From an uncultured Burkholderiales bacterium (GTDB lineage: Bacteria; Pseudomonadota; Gammaproteobacteria; Burkholderiales; Burkholderiaceae_C), in contig CAJAYT010000161.1 in the NCBI GenBank assembly GCA_903949285.1, positions 1 through 46,625 of the forward strand: 46,625 nucleotides of DNA, read 5' to 3'. The notes under the pieces were generated by a model. It saw only the letters and a program-made list of their open reading frames with translations, did not search any database and was not told the DNA's origin. Each line of letters begins with the position of its first letter. Position 1 is the stretch's first letter. Below are positions 43,679-46,625 of the stretch, one piece after another. The position numbers were made by a program, and so were the translations under genes.

Positions 43679-44070
43679 TGTTCGATTTTGGTACAAAGAT
43701 TTTGTATGACTTTGAGCCCCTTTGACTCTGCTCGTTTGCAGGACTCAGGGTCTTCAAGGCCGAGTTGCAACCAGACTGTTTGAGCTCCTATCTCAATAGC
43801 CTCGTCCACCAAAGCGGGTATGAATTCGATTGCACGAAAACAATCGACCATATCAATTTTGAAGGGGATGTCTCTTAGGCTTGGATAACATTTTTGTCCC
43901 AAGACGCTTTCTAGCACGGGGTTGACTGGCACGATGGTGTAGCCGTGAGTCAGTAAATATTGTGCAACCGAGTGGCTAGGCTTCGTGTCTTTCGCTGAGA
44001 TGCCAACGACGGCAATGATTTGGGTGGTCGTTAGGATGTCTTTTATAAATGAGTCTGGGTAGCTAAGCAT
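43651..44070 (-). CDS. CoA-binding domain protein (YccU-like)
   Basis: A 139-residue single-domain Rossmann protein with IAVVGISAKDTKPSHSVAQYL near residue 19, YTIVPVNPVLE, CYPSLRDIP and VWLQLGLED. This is the CoA-binding fold of YccU and of the succinyl-CoA synthetase alpha N-terminus. No catalytic part is attached. An AAGGAC lies about 10 nt before the ATG. The role of this family is not known to me. Confidence 0.85.
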   Translation of the reverse strand: MLSYPDSFIKDILTTTQIIAVVGISAKDTKPSHSVAQYLLTHGYTIVPVNPVLESVLGQKCYPSLRDIPFKIDMVDCFRAIEFIPALVDEAIEIGAQTVWLQLGLEDPESCKRAESKGLKVIQNLCTKIEHQRLLTKSL

Positions 44071-44544
44071 GTTTAGATCCGTCCTTTGAGCTTAGTATTA
44101 GTCTAACAAGAGATTGACAAGAGATTAAAAAAAGTTAACCAGACCTGTTCCCTGAAGCTGAGCACACCGACCAAAGCAAACGAGTTTGAACTTTACAATT
44201 TTGTTGCATTTAATCCGATCGTGTCAGTCCAATGGTTATTTGGACCTATCCAGCTCCCCCAAGGAGCGATTGCCTCATAATGCGCGTTGGCTTTTGGACA
44301 ATTTTTACTGACTTTCAAGTCCGCATTTTTGTAACAAGCAAAGACGTACCGTGGGGGTATTGATAAAATTTGGAGTCTTCTAAGGTGTGCCTATTATTCG
44401 GGCTTGCTTTTTTGAAATTCTTCCCCATTTATGTTGACACTGGTTAAAGGTTTCATACTGCTAGTTGTTCATAGGGTTTCGCTTGACAAGGGTTTGTTGG
44501 CCAAGTACGGTTCACAGAGATGATTTTCTAAACGGAGTTTCGAG
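44071..44544. other. 474-nt gene-free divergent spacer upstream of degP
   Basis: No reading frame here looks like a gene. It holds two copies of ACAAGAGATT (44106-44115, 44117-44126), three TTGACA strings (44114, 44434 and 44483), and a GAACTT (44188) resembling a sigma-E -35 box but with no TCTGA-like box at the right distance. It must carry the promoters of degP and of the divergent CoA-binding protein gene. Confidence 0.6.
44483..44511 (+). promoter_or_regulatory. Candidate promoter of degP
   Basis: TTGACA (44483-44488), a 17-nt spacer and TACGGT (44506-44511) stand about 35 nt before the degP ATG. The -35 is perfect and the -10 weak, suggesting a regulated promoter. Confidence 0.45.
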
Positions 44545-46086
44545 ATGAAAATTTTGACAAAATCACGTCCCGCTAAATGGTTTCTCAGTGGTGGTGCGGT
44601 TGCAGTGTTTATGATGGTGTGCGCACACGAGTGGGGCACATTTGGATTGAATGCCCAGGCGCAGTCAACTGGCTCCAAAGATAATTCTGCCGTGGTGAGG
44701 ACGTTGCCTGATTTCGCCGACTTGGTCGATCAAGTGGGACCCTCTGTTGTCAATATTCGAACTTTAGAGCGCTCTCAAAAGCAGGCTCTCGCCCGTGGCG
44801 ACCAAGAGGAGGAGATGCAGGAACTCTTTCGCAGATTCTTTGGTATTCCAATCCCCAATATGCCCTCCAATCCCGGTGTGCCTGGGGCGCCTAAGGCCCC
44901 CAAACCAAAGCAAGCACCCCGCAGCGAGGAGGAGCAACCCAAGGGTGTTGGATCTGGGTTTATCTTGAGCACTGATGGCTACATCATGACCAACGCACAT
45001 GTTGTTGATGAGTCTGTGAAGGTGATCGTGACTTTGCCAGATAAGCGTGAATTTAAAGCAAAGATTGTGGGCGTGGACCGGCGTACAGATGTGGCAGTTG
45101 TCAAAATAGATGCAACCAATTTGCCTGCCGTCAAGATTGGAGATATTTCCAAATTAAGAGTGGGTGAGTGGGTGATGGCGATTGGTTCACCCTTTGGGTT
45201 GGACAATAGCGTGACCGCAGGTATCGTGAGTGCGAAGCAAAGAGATACAGGCGAGTTCTTGCCCTTTATTCAAACCGATGTAGCGATCAACCCTGGCAAC
45301 TCGGGAGGTCCACTGATCAATATGCGCGGCGAGGTGGTGGGTATCAATAGCCAAATCTACTCAAGATCGGGTGGTTACATGGGTATCTCCTTCTCGATCC
45401 CCATTGACGAGGCCATACGTGTGAGCGATCAATTAAGAGCGAGTGGACGCGTACAACGCGGTCGCTTGGGCGTTCAAATCGATCAGGTCAGTAAGGACGT
45501 TGCGGATAACCTTGGACTCGGCAAAACGCAGGGTGCTCTTGTTAGAGGAATTGAAGCAAATTCGCCCGCTGAGAAGGCTGGGGTTGAAGCGGGTGACATC
45601 ATTATCCGTTTTGACGGCAAGAGCATTGAGAAGTTCTCTGACCTGCCTCGTATCGTTGGAAATACCAAGCCCGGCACAAAGAGCGTCATGACGGTCTTTA
45701 GACGCGGCTCTAATAAAGAACTCAGTGTTGTGGTAGGAGAGTTTGAGAAAGAGGTGGTTGCTGAGGATAAGGATGAGTCTGGCGACAAACCTGGAAAAGT
45801 TGCGTCCTATCCCTTCCTTGGGCTGACTTTGACAGAGCTAACAGATTCCCAACGACAGGAGTTAAAGGTCAAAGGTGGGGTCAGAATTGAGACGGCCAGT
45901 GACTCTGCTGCAATGGCAGGACTGCGCGAAGGAGATGTAATCATCGCACTCGCCAATGTGGAGATCACCAACCTTAAATCATTTGATACTGTTGCTAGTC
46001 GTCTTGATAAGTCAAAGCCGGTAAGTCTTTTGATTAGGCGAGGTGCTTGGGCTCAGTACACACTGATTCAACCCATCAACAAGTAA
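44545..46086 (+). CDS. degP: DegP/DegQ-type periplasmic serine protease
   Basis: A 513-residue envelope protease/chaperone of the HtrA family (called MucD or Do). A signal peptide (about 1-40) ends near AQAQ. The trypsin-like domain has H152 (TNAHVV), D182 (RRTDVAVVKI) and S253 (GNSGGPL). A Pro/Lys-rich loop lies at about 102-135 (LA loop region). Two PDZ domains follow (about 285-380 and 415-505). ACGGAG stands 8 nt before the ATG. In many Burkholderiales rpoE-rseA-rseB lie upstream and lepA downstream; here the upstream three are absent. Confidence 0.95.
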   Translation: MKILTKSRPAKWFLSGGAVAVFMMVCAHEWGTFGLNAQAQSTGSKDNSAVVRTLPDFADLVDQVGPSVVNIRTLERSQKQALARGDQEEEMQELFRRFFGIPIPNMPSNPGVPGAPKAPKPKQAPRSEEEQPKGVGSGFILSTDGYIMTNAHVVDESVKVIVTLPDKREFKAKIVGVDRRTDVAVVKIDATNLPAVKIGDISKLRVGEWVMAIGSPFGLDNSVTAGIVSAKQRDTGEFLPFIQTDVAINPGNSGGPLINMRGEVVGINSQIYSRSGGYMGISFSIPIDEAIRVSDQLRASGRVQRGRLGVQIDQVSKDVADNLGLGKTQGALVRGIEANSPAEKAGVEAGDIIIRFDGKSIEKFSDLPRIVGNTKPGTKSVMTVFRRGSNKELSVVVGEFEKEVVAEDKDESGDKPGKVASYPFLGLTLTELTDSQRQELKVKGGVRIETASDSAAMAGLREGDVIIALANVEITNLKSFDTVASRLDKSKPVSLLIRRGAWAQYTLIQPINK

Positions 46087-46089
46087 AGG

Positions 46090-46140
46090 GATTGGAAAAA
46101 TCCTGAGCACAGCTCACTGTGCTTTGGGTTTTTCCCAATC
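46090..46140 (+). terminator. Long hairpin downstream of degP
   Basis: Inner stem AGCACAG/CTGTGCT (46106-46112, 46117-46123) has a CTCA loop. An outer imperfect stem pairs GATTGGAAAAATCC (46090-46103) with GGGTTTTTCCCAATC (46126-46140). It starts 4 nt after the degP stop and probably ends its transcript, though the T-run is inside the stem. Confidence 0.55.
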
Positions 46141-46247
46141 TGTTTTGTGGCGGTTTTAGGGCTAATAAACCCCTTTAATTGAGTAGGGTTTTGTAAAAAA
46201 GCCAATTATTTAAAATAAATATAAAGTAAGTGCACACTCACTTGTTT

Positions 46248-46277
46248 TTGTATTTTGTACTAGTTTTTAGGTAAAAT
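46248..46277 (+). promoter_or_regulatory. Candidate promoter in the degP-lepA spacer
   Basis: TTGTAT (46248-46253), an 18-nt spacer and TAAAAT (46272-46277) give 4/6 and 5/6 matches to the sigma-70 boxes, behind an AT-rich upstream region. Confidence 0.4.
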
Positions 46278-46283
46278 GAGGTT

Positions 46284-46571
46284 ACTCAAGTGGATCTTGG
46301 AGCGAAATCGTTGTCCTTGAAATAATATATTCACTGAAAAATGAACAAATTTCAAACACTCCACAGAGTTCCCACATCTTGTCCAAAGGATCTTCTTAGA
46401 ATATGTGAATAAGCTGTTAATAAAAATCGTGTTGCGGGACGACAACGAGCCGTTGCAACGGTGGTTGGGGCTGTACAGAAGGCTGAATATGCCTACAATG
46501 AAGCTTCCAGCTATCGCAGTTGCCATAGATTGTTGGTTCCGGGCGCGTCATCACCTGACGCGCCCTTTTTT
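46284..46571 (+). ncRNA. Candidate small RNA between degP and lepA
   Basis: A transcript from the promoter-like pair at 46248-46277 would end at the strong terminator at 46541-46571, about 285 nt in all. The 3' half is less AT-rich than its surroundings and contains CCGTTGCAACGG. I could not match it to tmRNA, RNase P, SRP or 6S RNA. It might instead be a leader attenuator of lepA. No expression data; inference only. Confidence 0.32.
46541..46571 (+). terminator. Strong intrinsic terminator upstream of lepA
   Basis: GGGCGCGTCA (46541-46550) and TGACGCGCCC (46556-46565) pair perfectly across TCACC, followed by TTTTTT (46566-46571). It has a textbook form and a GC-rich stem, and it is not the first stem-loop after degP. 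Confidence 0.9.
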
Positions 46572-46614
46572 ATGTCTCTCTCTTTTAAATTCATATACTT
46601 AAACGTGTCCGTTG

Positions 46615-46625
46615 ATGAACCACAT
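46615..46625 (+). CDS. lepA: Probable start of elongation factor 4 (partial)
   Basis: The window ends with ATG AAC CAC AT, coding Met-Asn-His-Ile. Betaproteobacterial LepA commonly begins MNHI and is commonly encoded just after degP. Only three codons and two bases are visible, so the call rests on position plus these residues. There is no strong Shine-Dalgarno sequence just upstream. Confidence 0.5.

Larger units (their letters stand above)
46087..46614. other. 528-nt gene-free spacer between degP and lepA
   Basis: It contains, in order, a long hairpin after degP, a very AT-rich stretch (about 46190-46260), a promoter-like pair (46248-46277), a DnaA-box match TGTGAATAA (46404-46412), a palindrome CCGTTGCAACGG (46450-46461) and a strong terminator (46541-46571). 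I see no convincing protein gene on either strand. Confidence 0.6.

Noticed and set aside
44188..44218. Sigma-E-like promoter (GAACTT and TCCGA) upstream of degP
   Set aside because: The spacing is 20 nt, too long for the usual 16-17.
46260..46526. Minus-strand 88-codon frame in the degP-lepA spacer
   Set aside because: Composition follows the AT-rich spacer, there is no ribosome site and no recognisable domain.
46284..46571. tmRNA, RNase P RNA, SRP RNA or 6S RNA in the spacer
   Set aside because: None of the conserved segments of these RNAs could be found by eye.
1..46625. CRISPR array, tRNA, rRNA, IS element or prophage
   Set aside because: I looked for spaced repeats, cloverleaf 3' ends, transposase motifs and phage genes and saw none.

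Overview
The window looks like chromosomal DNA from a Gram-negative betaproteobacterium, most likely Burkholderiales. The evidence is the DUF3460-scpA pair, the metG/apbC divergent pair, degP followed by what appears to be lepA, a Bug-type solute-binding protein plus TctBA transporter genes, recJ beside an RpfE-like gene, and GrxC-SecB-GpsA in a row. Base composition is moderate (about half G+C by eye), low for the order, which would fit a freshwater or otherwise streamlined lineage; I cannot name the genus. Coding density is high. I see no rRNA, tRNA, IS element, prophage or CRISPR array.

Layout. 1-7.9 kb holds housekeeping genes: the 3' end of folE, a DUF429 protein, ctpA-moeB and gpmA on the minus strand, then rhodanese-grxC-secB-gpsA on the plus strand and DUF3460-scpA on the minus strand. 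8-16 kb holds a SulP permease, metG, apbC, a prepilin peptidase translationally coupled to an MsbA-type ABC exporter, and a divergent NUDT19-like Nudix hydrolase. 17-25.7 kb holds an orphan Bug protein and then a complete System I cytochrome c maturation cluster, ccmABCDEFGHI, closed by a strong terminator. ccmD is a 58-residue gene.

25.8-34 kb is a long minus-strand block: rpfE-like, recJ, rnm (PHP phosphatase), a DMT permease, yciO, an M50 site-2 protease, trpS and an orphan LuxR-type response regulator. 34-44 kb is plus strand: lolC/E-lolD, tatD, a spermidine-synthase-like protein, tctB-tctA, a leaderless gamma-glutamyltransferase family protein, a second DMT permease and an SDR whose catalytic Tyr and Lys are replaced. 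After a minus-strand CoA-binding protein gene comes degP and, at the very edge, the first codons of lepA.

How the genes work together. CcmA-I exports and attaches heme to apocytochromes c, with CcmG and CcmH supplying the thiol chemistry. SecB, LolCD and DegP handle envelope protein traffic and quality. ScpA acts in chromosome segregation, RecJ in repair and Rnm in nucleotide turnover.

The parts least explained by known genes are non-coding: a 528-nt degP-lepA spacer with an AT-rich tract, a DnaA-box match, a promoter-like pair and a very strong intrinsic terminator (possible small RNA); a hairpin just upstream of secB; helically phased CGCAAAGA-type repeats before sulP's terminator; 10-bp tandem repeats between ccmB and ccmC; a 15-bp in-frame repeat in recJ; and a long inverted repeat upstream of the second DMT permease gene.
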